In this document: piece after piece, positions 1 through 6,821 of the stretch
How the letters are laid out: every line of letters begins with the position of its first letter
Numbering within the stretch: the stretch's first letter is position 1
Origin: an uncultured Lentisphaerota bacterium
Lineage (GTDB): Bacteria; Verrucomicrobiota; Kiritimatiellia; RFP12; UBA1067
Direction of reading: 5' to 3'
Length of the DNA stretch: 34,829 bases
Assembly (NCBI GenBank): GCA_900320225.1
Contig: ONRL01000058.1
Location: 1-34,829, forward strand
Notes under the pieces: model-generated
Databases searched by the model: none
What the model was told of the DNA's origin: nothing
What the model saw: the letters and a program-made list of their open reading frames with translations, nothing else
Translations under genes and position numbers: made by a program

Positions 1-249
1 GGCCGTCTGGTTGAAGCCGTAGAGTTTCGGGTCCTCGAACTGGTAGCCGCCCGTGTAGGCCCACTCGCCGGTACCGGACGCGGGGCCGGGCTGGACGAGT
101 CCGAACGGAGTCGTCGCATTGGGATAGCAGTGCGTGGTGCCCTTCGTGCCGATGAACGGATCGACGTGGCGCGCGAGGTCCTCGCCGGCTGAAAGCGCGC
201 ATACGCCGAGAGCGCACGCGGCCAGTGTGACAACGTGTTTCGTCTTCAT
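1..249 (-). CDS. GH92 family glycosidase (alpha-mannosidase-like), N-terminal fragment
   Basis: Partial gene: 83 codons from the ATG at 249 run off the left edge. Residues 1-21 form a typical Sec signal peptide (basic MKTKH, hydrophobic core, then ALSAGE). After it come HVDPFIGT, CYPNATTPFGLVQPGP, TGGYQF and LYGFNQT, which match the conserved start of GH92 enzymes (usually VDPFIGT, PGATVPFGMVQ, SGY, GFSHT). Family members are exported calcium-dependent exo-alpha-mannosidases that trim glycans; the catalytic residues lie beyond the window. An AGAGGA Shine-Dalgarno-like stretch sits a few bases before the ATG, which supports the start. It is separated from the toxin-antitoxin pair by a repeat-bearing intergenic region and has no visible operon partner here. 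The family call is confident; the exact substrate cannot be told. Confidence 0.85.
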   Translation of the reverse strand, partial: MKTKHVVTLAACALGVCALSAGEDLARHVDPFIGTKGTTHCYPNATTPFGLVQPGPASGTGEWAYTGGYQFEDPKLYGFNQTA

Positions 250-384
250 TGGTATCCTCTGTCTGGGTTGAACGACGCAGACAGTTTACCAAATCCCGCC
301 CCACCCGACAACGAGGCAATCTCTTGGCGAGGCGCGCCCCGCGCCCACCCCTCGCGCGCAATCTCCCCACGCCCCCGCGGGAGC

Positions 385-513
385 GGCCGCACTTGTCGCG
401 GCCGTATGGAGAGCCGCCATCTTGGCGGCGCATTTGCCCCGCAACTGCCGCCTACGGCATCTCTACCTTCACCTTGAAGAACCGATGGGCGGCGTTCGTG
501 GGGTACCCCCACG
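385..513. repeat. ~130-bp dispersed repeat, copy 1, with REP-like hairpin
   Basis: This stretch is nearly identical to 1257-1382. Shared blocks include CGTATGGAGAGCCGCCATC and CCGATGGGCGGCGTTCGTGG. Inside is a perfect hairpin, GCCGCCA-TCT-TGGCGGC, at 413-429. No run of T follows it on either strand, so it is not a clear terminator. The two copies are direct repeats about 870 bp apart and bracket the higBA pair. The rest of 250-384 is GC-rich and shows no gene. Confidence 0.8.
452..511 (-). pseudogene. Remnant of a gene 3' end (HRFFKVKVEMP tail), copy 1
   Basis: Reading the minus strand towards a TAG at 452-454 gives about 19 codons ending in PTNAAHRFFKVKVEMP. The same tail, with the same stop, is encoded in the second repeat copy at 1321-1451. 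The tail resembles the C-terminus of large secreted repeat proteins seen in this bacterial group (from memory, not searched). Nothing upstream extends the frame into a full gene, because the higB promoter begins at 517. It is best read as a gene-end fossil carried within the repeat. Confidence 0.5.
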
Positions 514-516
514 TTT

Positions 517-562
517 TTGACAATTGTTAGCACTTGACGTATAACGCTGAACGTAATATACT
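517..562 (+). promoter_or_regulatory. Two overlapping promoters for higBA
   Basis: Two sigma70-like promoters overlap. The first is TTGACA (517-522), 17 bp, TATAAC (540-545). The second is TTGACG (534-539), 17 bp, TATACT (557-562). Both have the ideal spacer. The second would start transcription almost at the higB ATG at 570, giving a leaderless message; the first leaves a leader of about 18 nt. ACGTATAACG and ACGTAATATA form an imperfect direct repeat here that could be a HigA operator, which is inference. Confidence 0.6.
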
Positions 563-569
563 TTGCGAC

Positions 570-848
570 ATGATTTCCTCTTTCAAGGACAAGGACACGC
601 GCGAATTATACGAAACCGGCAGTAACCGTCGGTTTACGGCGGTTGCGCGAATTGCGCTGCGGAAGCTAGACATGCTTGCCGCCGCAACGCAAGTTGAGAC
701 CTTGAGGGTTCCGCCCGGCAACCATTTGGAGGCATTGAGCGGCGACCGGAAAGGACAATGGAGCATTCGCATAAACGGTCAGTGGCGAATTTGCTTTAAA
801 TGGAACGGCAGCAATGCCGAAGAGGTTGAGATCGTGGATTATCATTGA
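570..848 (+). CDS. higB: HigB-type toxin (RelE/ParE superfamily)
   Basis: A 92-aa protein matching the HigB/plasmid maintenance killer family. These are RelE-fold toxins that cut mRNA, usually on the ribosome. Visible family marks are the N-terminal ISSFKDKDTRELYE, a central ALRKLDMLAAAT helix, the LRVPPGNHLEAL stretch, GQWSIRINGQWRICF and the C-terminal VEIVDYH. Length is typical. The ATG at 570 is preferred because a TTG further upstream lies inside the promoter. No Shine-Dalgarno sequence precedes the ATG, so the message may be leaderless or nearly so. The antitoxin gene follows after 12 nt, in the toxin-first order typical of higBA. Confidence 0.88.
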   Translation: MISSFKDKDTRELYETGSNRRFTAVARIALRKLDMLAAATQVETLRVPPGNHLEALSGDRKGQWSIRINGQWRICFKWNGSNAEEVEIVDYH

Positions 849-860
849 GGAGACGAAACC

Positions 861-1175
861 ATGCGCACGAAAAACTTGATTCATCCCGGGGAGATTCTGA
901 AAGAGGAATTTCTGGAGCCGCTTGGCATCAGCCAGAACCAACTGGCGATCGACATACGCGTCCCTGCGCCGCGCATCAGCGCCATCGTGCATGGGCGGCG
1001 GGCCATTACCGCAGATACGGCGTTGCGACTCGGCGCCTACTTTAAGATGGAGCCGCAGTTCTGGCTCAACCTCCAGAGCAATTACGACATCGGTGTTGCA
1101 GCGTCGGGGGCGTGGGCGCGAATCAAGAAGTTGATTCCGGAGTTTGTTCCAAGGAACGTCGCCGCCGCCTTGTGA
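861..1175 (+). CDS. higA: HigA-type antitoxin, XRE-family DNA-binding protein
   Basis: A 104-aa protein of the HigA family (addiction module antidote). It opens with IHPGEILKEEFLEPLGISQ, a family signature. A helix-turn-helix follows at about residues 23-60 (SQNQLAIDIRV, PRISAIVHGRRAIT, ADTALRLGAYF). FWLNLQSNYD is also typical. HigA binds and silences HigB and represses the shared promoter. GAGGAGACGAAACC lies just before the ATG and gives a good ribosome binding site, stronger than that of higB, which fits the need for excess antitoxin. The pair lies between two copies of a 130-bp repeat at the edge of a lower-GC gene block. Confidence 0.9.
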   Translation: MRTKNLIHPGEILKEEFLEPLGISQNQLAIDIRVPAPRISAIVHGRRAITADTALRLGAYFKMEPQFWLNLQSNYDIGVAASGAWARIKKLIPEFVPRNVAAAL

Positions 1176-1256
1176 CACCTAGCCATTGTACGCTGGTTGC
1201 TCTCCCCCACCTTGAATCGCCGCCGTGGCGCGTACCCCGCGCGCCCGTGCGGGGGT

Positions 1257-1382
1257 GGCCGCGCTTGTCGCGACCGTATGGAGAGCCGCCATCCTGGCGG
1301 CGGCTCATCGCACGCGCCGCCTACGGCATCTCCACCTTCACCTTGAAGAACCGATGGGCGGCGTTCGTGGGGCACACCCACG
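1257..1382. repeat. ~130-bp dispersed repeat, copy 2, with REP-like hairpin
   Basis: Direct repeat of 385-513, with a few substitutions. The hairpin is GCCGCCA-TCC-TGGCGGC at 1285-1301; the stem is conserved and only the loop differs from copy 1. Together the copies flank higBA. The hairpin is also downstream of the Sel1 gene on the minus strand and could slow transcription leaving the nine-gene operon, but no U-tract follows. Confidence 0.8.
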
Positions 1383-1451
1383 CCGCATCCGTCAGGTTCG
1401 TCTTGCCCATCACCGTACACACGCGCACTTCGCCATTGATGTTGAATGCCC
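1321..1451 (-). pseudogene. Decayed 3' end of a secreted-protein gene, copy 2
   Basis: On the minus strand one frame reads AFNINGEVRV and then jumps to the frame reading CTVMGKTNLTDAAW and on to NAAHRFFKVKVEMP before a TAG at 1321-1323. The jump is explained by loss of 2 nt in a GTGTGT run near 1418. The fragment begins 8 nt beyond the stop codon of the Sel1 gene and has no start of its own. It is longer than copy 1 and shows what the original tail looked like. Family identity is uncertain. Confidence 0.5.
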
Positions 1452-1458
1452 AAACAAG

Positions 1459-2697
1459 TTATCTCTCAACCTGCGAAGTATCCTTCTCGAATTGCTCCAT
1501 AAAGTTTCTTGCCGGTTCACAGCCCATGTCGGCGGCTTGCTTTATGATGTCTAGAAACTCACCAGCCTGTCTCCTGATTTCTCGTTCTTCCTGTAGCCTC
1601 TTTCTATGTGTTGAATAGTCGATCGCTCCTTTGGATACTCGCGCCGCCTTCTCAAAGAGATCTTTCTTCTGACCATACTCGTCAAGGCACTTGAACCACC
1701 CTGACAGACCGTAAAAATACATCTTCAATTTATTTGCCTTGTCACGCTTGTAAAAATCTGAGAAGATCTGAAACGCCTTGAGCGAATCCGAGCATTTCTT
1801 GTCCTTCGAGAAAAGATACAACCTTCCCAGGTCCCATTTGGCAGACACATAGCCGGGATCTTGCCTTAAAGTATTCTTAAAGGCCTCCATAGCTTTGTAA
1901 TCAGATTTCATGTATTCTGGCATTCCCCATTGTGTCTCATCGCTACATGTCCAATAAAGAAGTCCAAGATAGTACCATGCCTTGGGCAAACCAGCACGAC
2001 CTGCTGCCAAATAATGATCTGCAGCTACCATATAGTTCTTCTTGTACAGTTCGGCGTTTCCAACTATCAACCCCGCCTTTTTCCACCCAGCGGCGAAGGC
2101 TTCTCTAAACCACGGGACGATAAGTTCCCATTCCTCTTCAGTCAATACAGAAAGTGCGTTGTCAAGATCACCTTTCTGCCAACGTTTCACGAAGACCGCT
2201 TTCGCAATCGGTTTCTCTTTCGCCGCATCGTACAAGATCCTGATGCCGATCTTTGGGTCCTTGCGTTTACCGTTGCGGCCAAGAATCCAATCCAAGGCGA
2301 CTTCAATCTCGTCAATGCGCTCTTCCGCCGTACTTGTTACTTTATCGGATTCCACCGTAGCAGACTCAGCATTCTCGCCACTCGCCAATGCTCGGTACTT
2401 CGCTGCGAGCATGGCATCCTTCTTCACGAATTCACCGCGAGAATACAGTTCGGACAATCTCGCACACGCCTTCCGGTGCTTCTGCTCGGCAGCCTTCTTA
2501 TACTGAATCACGGCACGGATGACACTCTTGCCCACACCACGCCCTTCCTCGTACCGTTGCCCGAGTTGCCATTGCGCCTCAGCATCCCCTGTCGCCACCT
2601 TCTCGCGACATTCGTCCAGCGACATTTCCGACGCCATCAGTGAACTGACAGCGCAGACAATCGCGTAAACGAATTTGACTTTATTGAATACGGCCAT
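1459..2697 (-). CDS. Exported Sel1/TPR-repeat protein, last gene of the nine-gene operon
   Basis: About 412 residues. The start at 2697 is chosen from two adjacent ATGs because GGAGGG ends 5 nt before it; the in-frame codons upstream lie inside the previous gene. Residues 1-25 look like a signal peptide (NKVKFVYAIVCAVSSLMAS). Sel1-type repeats follow: GDAEAQWQLGQRYEEGRGV, AVIQYKKAAEQKHRKACARL and LSELYSRGEFVKKD, with further ones around AADHYLAAGRAGLPKAWYYL and KWDLGRLYLFSKD. Such alpha-helical repeats act as scaffolds for protein complexes. The gene overlaps the preceding ExbD-like gene by 17 nt, so it is probably translated with it. A periplasmic adaptor role for the channel complex is inference. 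Confidence 0.8.
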   Translation of the reverse strand: MAVFNKVKFVYAIVCAVSSLMASEMSLDECREKVATGDAEAQWQLGQRYEEGRGVGKSVIRAVIQYKKAAEQKHRKACARLSELYSRGEFVKKDAMLAAKYRALASGENAESATVESDKVTSTAEERIDEIEVALDWILGRNGKRKDPKIGIRILYDAAKEKPIAKAVFVKRWQKGDLDNALSVLTEEEWELIVPWFREAFAAGWKKAGLIVGNAELYKKNYMVAADHYLAAGRAGLPKAWYYLGLLYWTCSDETQWGMPEYMKSDYKAMEAFKNTLRQDPGYVSAKWDLGRLYLFSKDKKCSDSLKAFQIFSDFYKRDKANKLKMYFYGLSGWFKCLDEYGQKKDLFEKAARVSKGAIDYSTHRKRLQEEREIRRQAGEFLDIIKQAADMGCEPARNFMEQFEKDTSQVER

Positions 2698-3550
2698 CAT
2701 AACCCTCCACGAACGAAAGTGCATCCGTCTCATGTACATGCCAGTTGTATTGCTTATGGTAATAAATCAATGCATCGCGTAGCTCGCACAACTGCGGGAA
2801 GGACTCCCTGTCAGAGTATATGCGAATGAAGCCCTGCGTCCCGAGACCTTCTTTGATCCCCTGCCAATCCAGACCACGGAAAAAGGACTCGTCCACTCGA
2901 TATCCGCTACCGGGAATGATCGTATAGGTCCAATGTGCCTTCCCGCCCTCACTACGTGGCTCGGTCTTGCATTTGCATTGTGCAGCATTCTTCAACAGGT
3001 ACAATCTTCCGCGCCGCAACCAGAAATCTTCGCATTTCAACCCGCTAATTTCACGTTCTGTCGGTGTGCGTACAGACCGTTGTTTCCCAACAGATTTCCC
3101 GAGTTTCTCCTCCAACTCCTTCAGGAGACGCTCCAAACGAGCCGCCTCTCGCTTGCTATAGACCGTATCGGTCTTAATCTTTGCCAACTCATCCTCAAAC
3201 TCAACCTTCTGGGCCTTCAGTCGGGCAACAGCCGTTGAATTGGACGCAATGTCCTGTACAAGCGAGGCAGCACTGACCACCTTCCCCTCTTCGTTCGTGG
3301 CAAGGAACGACCGCTGAATCTCGAGAGCCGATTTCAATTCATCTCTCTGCCGCGATAGTTGTGCCATCTCCCGATCAAAAAGCATCCGAACCTCATCTTC
3401 TCCGTCAACTGAATCATCGATTCCCTTGGGATGCATCGCCGAGAGAATCGCCACCATGAGCGCAATGAAGCACACGCCACCAAATGTGTTGCACATCGTG
3501 TCGAGAAGCATGTCAACACTTCCCGTGACCGTACGACCCGCTCGACTCAT
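2681..3550 (-). CDS. ExbD/MotB-like membrane protein with coiled coil (second of two)
   Basis: A 289-aa protein with one N-terminal membrane helix at about residues 12-37 (DMLLDTMCNTFGGVCFIALM), then a long coiled coil (about 55-165, rich in E, K, L and R) and a C-terminal domain of about 120 residues. An acidic residue, D17, lies near the start of the helix where ExbD, TolR and MotB carry their proton-binding Asp. The topology is N-terminus in the cytoplasm and the bulk in the periplasm. Its start overlaps the stop of the preceding partner gene by 4 nt (ATGA). It lies just after a TolQ-like gene, the normal stator context. There is no obvious OmpA-like peptidoglycan-binding motif in the C-terminal domain. 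The role as a stator subunit is inferred from topology and context. Confidence 0.7.
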   Translation of the reverse strand: MSRAGRTVTGSVDMLLDTMCNTFGGVCFIALMVAILSAMHPKGIDDSVDGEDEVRMLFDREMAQLSRQRDELKSALEIQRSFLATNEEGKVVSAASLVQDIASNSTAVARLKAQKVEFEDELAKIKTDTVYSKREAARLERLLKELEEKLGKSVGKQRSVRTPTEREISGLKCEDFWLRRGRLYLLKNAAQCKCKTEPRSEGGKAHWTYTIIPGSGYRVDESFFRGLDWQGIKEGLGTQGFIRIYSDRESFPQLCELRDALIYYHKQYNWHVHETDALSFVEGYDGRIQ

Positions 3551-4350
3551 GTGCCACCTCCCGCCGTTCCGATCGAGACCTCAACATCCTCTTCCAGTGG
3601 ATCGCGTCCGCATGAGAACCCAAGTGCCTTCACGAGTCCCGTCAACTCGTTCATCATCTCGATTCCGGAAGGCCTAACAAGAAGCACAACCGTATGCGTC
3701 GTGTGGTCAAGGTTCTCAAGTTCCCGCGTCACGCCATCTCGCAACACCCCTCTTTCAATCCATTTCCCTTTCGAGTCCTTCTTGAGTGGGCGAATAATCT
3801 CAACACCTCCTCGACCGCAAATGATATACACCGGCATTTTGAACGTCCCTCGTTCAGGAATGAGCGTAATGCCCTTCTTGTTCCGCATCGCGGCAATTTT
3901 TCCTTCCAGGATGCGCCGCGTCTCCTCCATTTCTCGCACCTTCTTCTTGTTTCTGGCGTCCGCATCCTTTGCCGCCGCAACACGTGTCCGCAAATCAGCC
4001 ACCTGCGAAACGAGCGCCGCCAATTCGCGTTCCTTGTCGTTTAACTCGGCGGTAAGTTTCGCCGCGACTTCCGGAGCTGCGGCCTCCTTGGAAGACACAA
4101 TGGCAGTACGTGCCTCCTCCCGCGCCTTTGCCAAGTCCTTTTCCAACTGCAAGATCTCCTGTCGCAACGATTCCAAGTTTACATTGGCATCTTCTTCCGT
4201 TAACGGCGGCACCGCCGCCCTGCCTTCTGGCGTCATGACGAAATCGACAAGCATGATCATCACGAACAGGATCAGTACGCCACACAATCCCGTGATGATG
4301 TCCTGGAACGCGAAAAGCGAGAACCGGACTCTCTGCCGCCGCCTTGCCAT
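3547..4350 (-). CDS. ExbD/MotB-like membrane protein with coiled coil (first of two)
   Basis: A 267-aa protein. It has a basic N-terminus (MARRRQRVRF), one membrane helix at about residues 13-37 (FQDIITGLCGVLILFVMIML), a coiled coil (about 55-155) and a C-terminal alpha/beta-looking domain containing YIICGRGGVEIIRPL and VVLLVRPSGIEMM. D17 sits at the same position as D17 of its neighbour, which suggests that both supply the proton-carrying acid of an ExbD/MotB-type subunit. The gene starts 1 nt after the channel gene stop and overlaps the next gene by 4 nt. Having two different ExbD-like partners behind one channel gene is unusual. The family is deduced from layout rather than from a strong motif. 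Confidence 0.7.
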   Translation of the reverse strand: MARRRQRVRFSLFAFQDIITGLCGVLILFVMIMLVDFVMTPEGRAAVPPLTEEDANVNLESLRQEILQLEKDLAKAREEARTAIVSSKEAAAPEVAAKLTAELNDKERELAALVSQVADLRTRVAAAKDADARNKKKVREMEETRRILEGKIAAMRNKKGITLIPERGTFKMPVYIICGRGGVEIIRPLKKDSKGKWIERGVLRDGVTRELENLDHTTHTVVLLVRPSGIEMMNELTGLVKALGFSCGRDPLEEDVEVSIGTAGGGT

Positions 4351-4351
4351 G

Positions 4352-5206
4352 TTACTCGTTTTTCATAAAACGCAGACGCGAGATGATGTTGCCGTGCGCG
4401 TAGTCCCGGCACGCATCGAGGAACTGATCCTCCTTGCGGCGCAGGAACGTCATCGCCATCTGCACCACCATCGCAAGGACAAGCGCAAGGAACGTCGTGT
4501 CGAACGCGACGCTCAGGCTTCCCGTCACGGGAATCAGGCTCTCCCTCAGTGACGCCGCTGTGGCCTCGGCGTTAAGGACGGCACCAAAGCCGCCGATCGC
4601 CCCAGAAAGCCCCATGACGGTGCCGATAAAGCCAAGTATGGGGATTACCCAGACCAAACCCGACAAAAGACCGTAGCTTGAATCGACATGGTTCTCATCG
4701 TTCTCGGCGGACGCGCGCAACATCTCCGAGACATCCGACACATTACCGACATTCTTCAAATTGAGAAGTGCACGTTCAATGCGATTGAACAGAACAAACC
4801 GTTTCGGCTCATCCACGGAGTTATTCAAGGTTTTCAACACGTCGAGTGCCGTTTCCTGCGTAAGGGCAAATGACGCACCAACAGGAATCAACTCCACCTT
4901 GAACGCCCGCCGCTGGAACGACAACTTGCGCCACTTTACGAAGAGCATAACAATGGCCAGAACAAACAGAGATACCATGGCGTAGGGTGTCCATCCGCGC
5001 GCGAGAATGATTGCCATGGCTGGGTGGTTGCGAATGGCAGACGGGACATGGCATATCCCGATGAAGAACGCGCCCGTGAGTAGCGCAGTCACGAGAAACG
5101 CGAACCACAAGTTTACGTCCGTGTATTTTCCGCCCTTGAACCCACATCGCTGTTCGATGTCGCCCAAGTGCCAGTCCAACTCTTTCCTTTCAGTTCTCAT
5201 CGTCAT
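4352..5206 (-). CDS. MotA/TolQ/ExbB-type proton channel subunit
   Basis: About 284 residues. Four membrane helices are visible at roughly 32-54, 74-91, 180-202 and 230-254. The third carries the family signature VIPILGFIGTVMGLSGAIGG and the fourth SLSVAFDTTFLALVLAM, as in TolQ, ExbB and MotA. These proteins form a pentameric ring around two ExbD/MotB subunits and use the proton gradient to do mechanical work. The start at 5206 is chosen because AAGGAG lies 6 nt before it; a TTG at 5224 and ATGs at 5209 and 5200 are alternatives. The reading frame overlaps the end of the protease gene. A long loop between helices 2 and 3 faces the cytoplasm, where the operon GTPase could act on it; that link is inference. 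Confidence 0.88.
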   Translation of the reverse strand: MTMRTERKELDWHLGDIEQRCGFKGGKYTDVNLWFAFLVTALLTGAFFIGICHVPSAIRNHPAMAIILARGWTPYAMVSLFVLAIVMLFVKWRKLSFQRRAFKVELIPVGASFALTQETALDVLKTLNNSVDEPKRFVLFNRIERALLNLKNVGNVSDVSEMLRASAENDENHVDSSYGLLSGLVWVIPILGFIGTVMGLSGAIGGFGAVLNAEATAASLRESLIPVTGSLSVAFDTTFLALVLAMVVQMAMTFLRRKEDQFLDACRDYAHGNIISRLRFMKNE

Positions 5207-6821
5207 CATCGTCTCCTTGCTCAAATTCCTTGAGGTCCTTGTTGAGATCCTTGAGCTTTTGATTCATGAGTTCCATGCAGTATCTACACCCATCACGAAA
5301 CCACCCGATACTCTCACGCGGATTATCGTCATACCCGTTCGCAACTTGTGGTGCGTCCCATGAATGGTTATTCAAAAATGACTGCGCATGGCTCAATGCC
5401 TCCTTGCGTACAAGGATCATCGCCCTCAGTGCTTCTTTCATCTTTTCGTACGACTGTATTGTCTTATCGTCATATTCTTTTAACGTTTTCTCAGCGGACT
5501 TCTTCGACAATTCCTGTGCGTCGATGGCAACATTCAGACGTTGAACGAGCTCCTTACGGGCCTTTGTGCGCTCAGTCCACCGCAGAATCATCTTACCTCG
5601 TTTTTCATAAGCTTTTGCAACGGCCTTCAACATTTCGTCGAAGCCCGCATCCTGCAAATTGAATGCCTTGCCATCCATATCATTGTAGATGAGTTTTGAT
5701 TCGTTTACCTTGCGTGAGTCAAACAGCAAGAATGGTACGAGGTATTCCCAGTATGTCTCGAATTCTGCCAAGGCACGAATCTGCGCTTCGTATTCTCTGC
5801 GTTTCACCGTTTTCCAGTCTACGTCTGACAACCGAACGGCAAAACGGCGCACATTTCCGTCATAGCGCGTATTGGCATTGCTCCAATCCTCCCTTCCGGA
5901 ATCGGTCAGTTCCATGAACGCAGCCACACCAACAACCTCTCCTTTCGTATCTATGATTGGGCTTCCACTGTTCCCTTTGACGATCTCGACATTCGTTTCA
6001 AGACGTTTTGGCCCGACCCCTTGAACAAATCCCTTACTCTCCGTGGCAACCCCACCACCGAGGCTATTGCCGTACATCGTCACCTGTTCGTTCATGTTGG
6101 GCATCGCCGTACGTAAAGCAAGAGGTTTGTTCGGGTTACCTAACACTTCAAACCTTGCCAAGTCACGTCCGTCTGACGCCACGGAGAACTCCCCCAGCTG
6201 AAGGACGGTTCCATCTATCAGTCTCGCCTCGACATCACCGCTACTCCTCACTACATGCTCATTTGAAACGAGATACGTTTTTCCGTCCATTCCAAGCAAG
6301 AATCCCGTTCCACTTCCTTCCTTGCATTTGATAAGCGCAATCTTGTCCTTGACCTCAGTAAATCCACTATCTGCATCAGATTGGGCTTTCTCGGCCACAG
6401 ACGCCCTGCCGACAATCCTATGTGCCATCACAACGCCACCGCAAATCAAGACGACGAGCAATACGGCCAAACCACCCACGAGGCCCCAAATGAGTGCTCG
6501 ATTCTTACCATGTGGGGAGACCTCTTGACGAGGCATCTGTAAACGCTCAGGGATGGGCGTCCGTACAGGTCCCGCGATCACCGACGGCGAAGGATGGATC
6601 CCCGAAGGCGCTTCGATTGATTCAATGGAAGAGAACGGGGACGAAACCGTTCTGGGCACAGCTGGACGCCAGAGTTCCGAATCCTTCAAATACTTCCATG
6701 TGTTTCCATCCCCGGAAACACGGTCAAGCGATCCGAGTAGATTCAGCCTGATACGCTTGCGAATCTCCTCTTCAGAAAGCGGCCCTTCCATGCGGCCAGT
6801 ACGCTTAATCCACCATTTCAT
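5190..6821 (-). CDS. Membrane-anchored trypsin-like serine protease with N-terminal GYF-like domain
   Basis: A 543-aa protein. Residues 1-52 resemble a GYF_2 domain (WWIKRTGRMEGPLSEEEI, then DGNTWKYL). A proline-rich linker and a membrane helix at about 109-132 (LIWGLVGGLAVLLVVLICGG) follow. Residues 160-305 form a trypsin-like (S1C/HtrA-type) domain with the full triad: H189 in VSNEHVV, D220 in DGRDLARF and S285 in VKGNSGSPI. No PDZ domain is seen; the C-terminal ~230 residues are helical and end in an acidic run, DDDDDEN. Basic residues before the helix put the protease in the periplasm, in DegS-like topology. The start overlaps the previous stop as ATGA. The catalytic residues are intact, so activity is expected. 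Confidence 0.88.
   Translation of the reverse strand: MKWWIKRTGRMEGPLSEEEIRKRIRLNLLGSLDRVSGDGNTWKYLKDSELWRPAVPRTVSSPFSSIESIEAPSGIHPSPSVIAGPVRTPIPERLQMPRQEVSPHGKNRALIWGLVGGLAVLLVVLICGGVVMAHRIVGRASVAEKAQSDADSGFTEVKDKIALIKCKEGSGTGFLLGMDGKTYLVSNEHVVRSSGDVEARLIDGTVLQLGEFSVASDGRDLARFEVLGNPNKPLALRTAMPNMNEQVTMYGNSLGGGVATESKGFVQGVGPKRLETNVEIVKGNSGSPIIDTKGEVVGVAAFMELTDSGREDWSNANTRYDGNVRRFAVRLSDVDWKTVKRREYEAQIRALAEFETYWEYLVPFLLFDSRKVNESKLIYNDMDGKAFNLQDAGFDEMLKAVAKAYEKRGKMILRWTERTKARKELVQRLNVAIDAQELSKKSAEKTLKEYDDKTIQSYEKMKEALRAMILVRKEALSHAQSFLNNHSWDAPQVANGYDDNPRESIGWFRDGCRYCMELMNQKLKDLNKDLKEFEQGDDDDDEN

Noticed and set aside
534-848. Longer higB starting at TTG 534
   Set aside because: That codon lies in a -35 box and the extra residues are not part of the family; the ATG at 570 gives the normal length.
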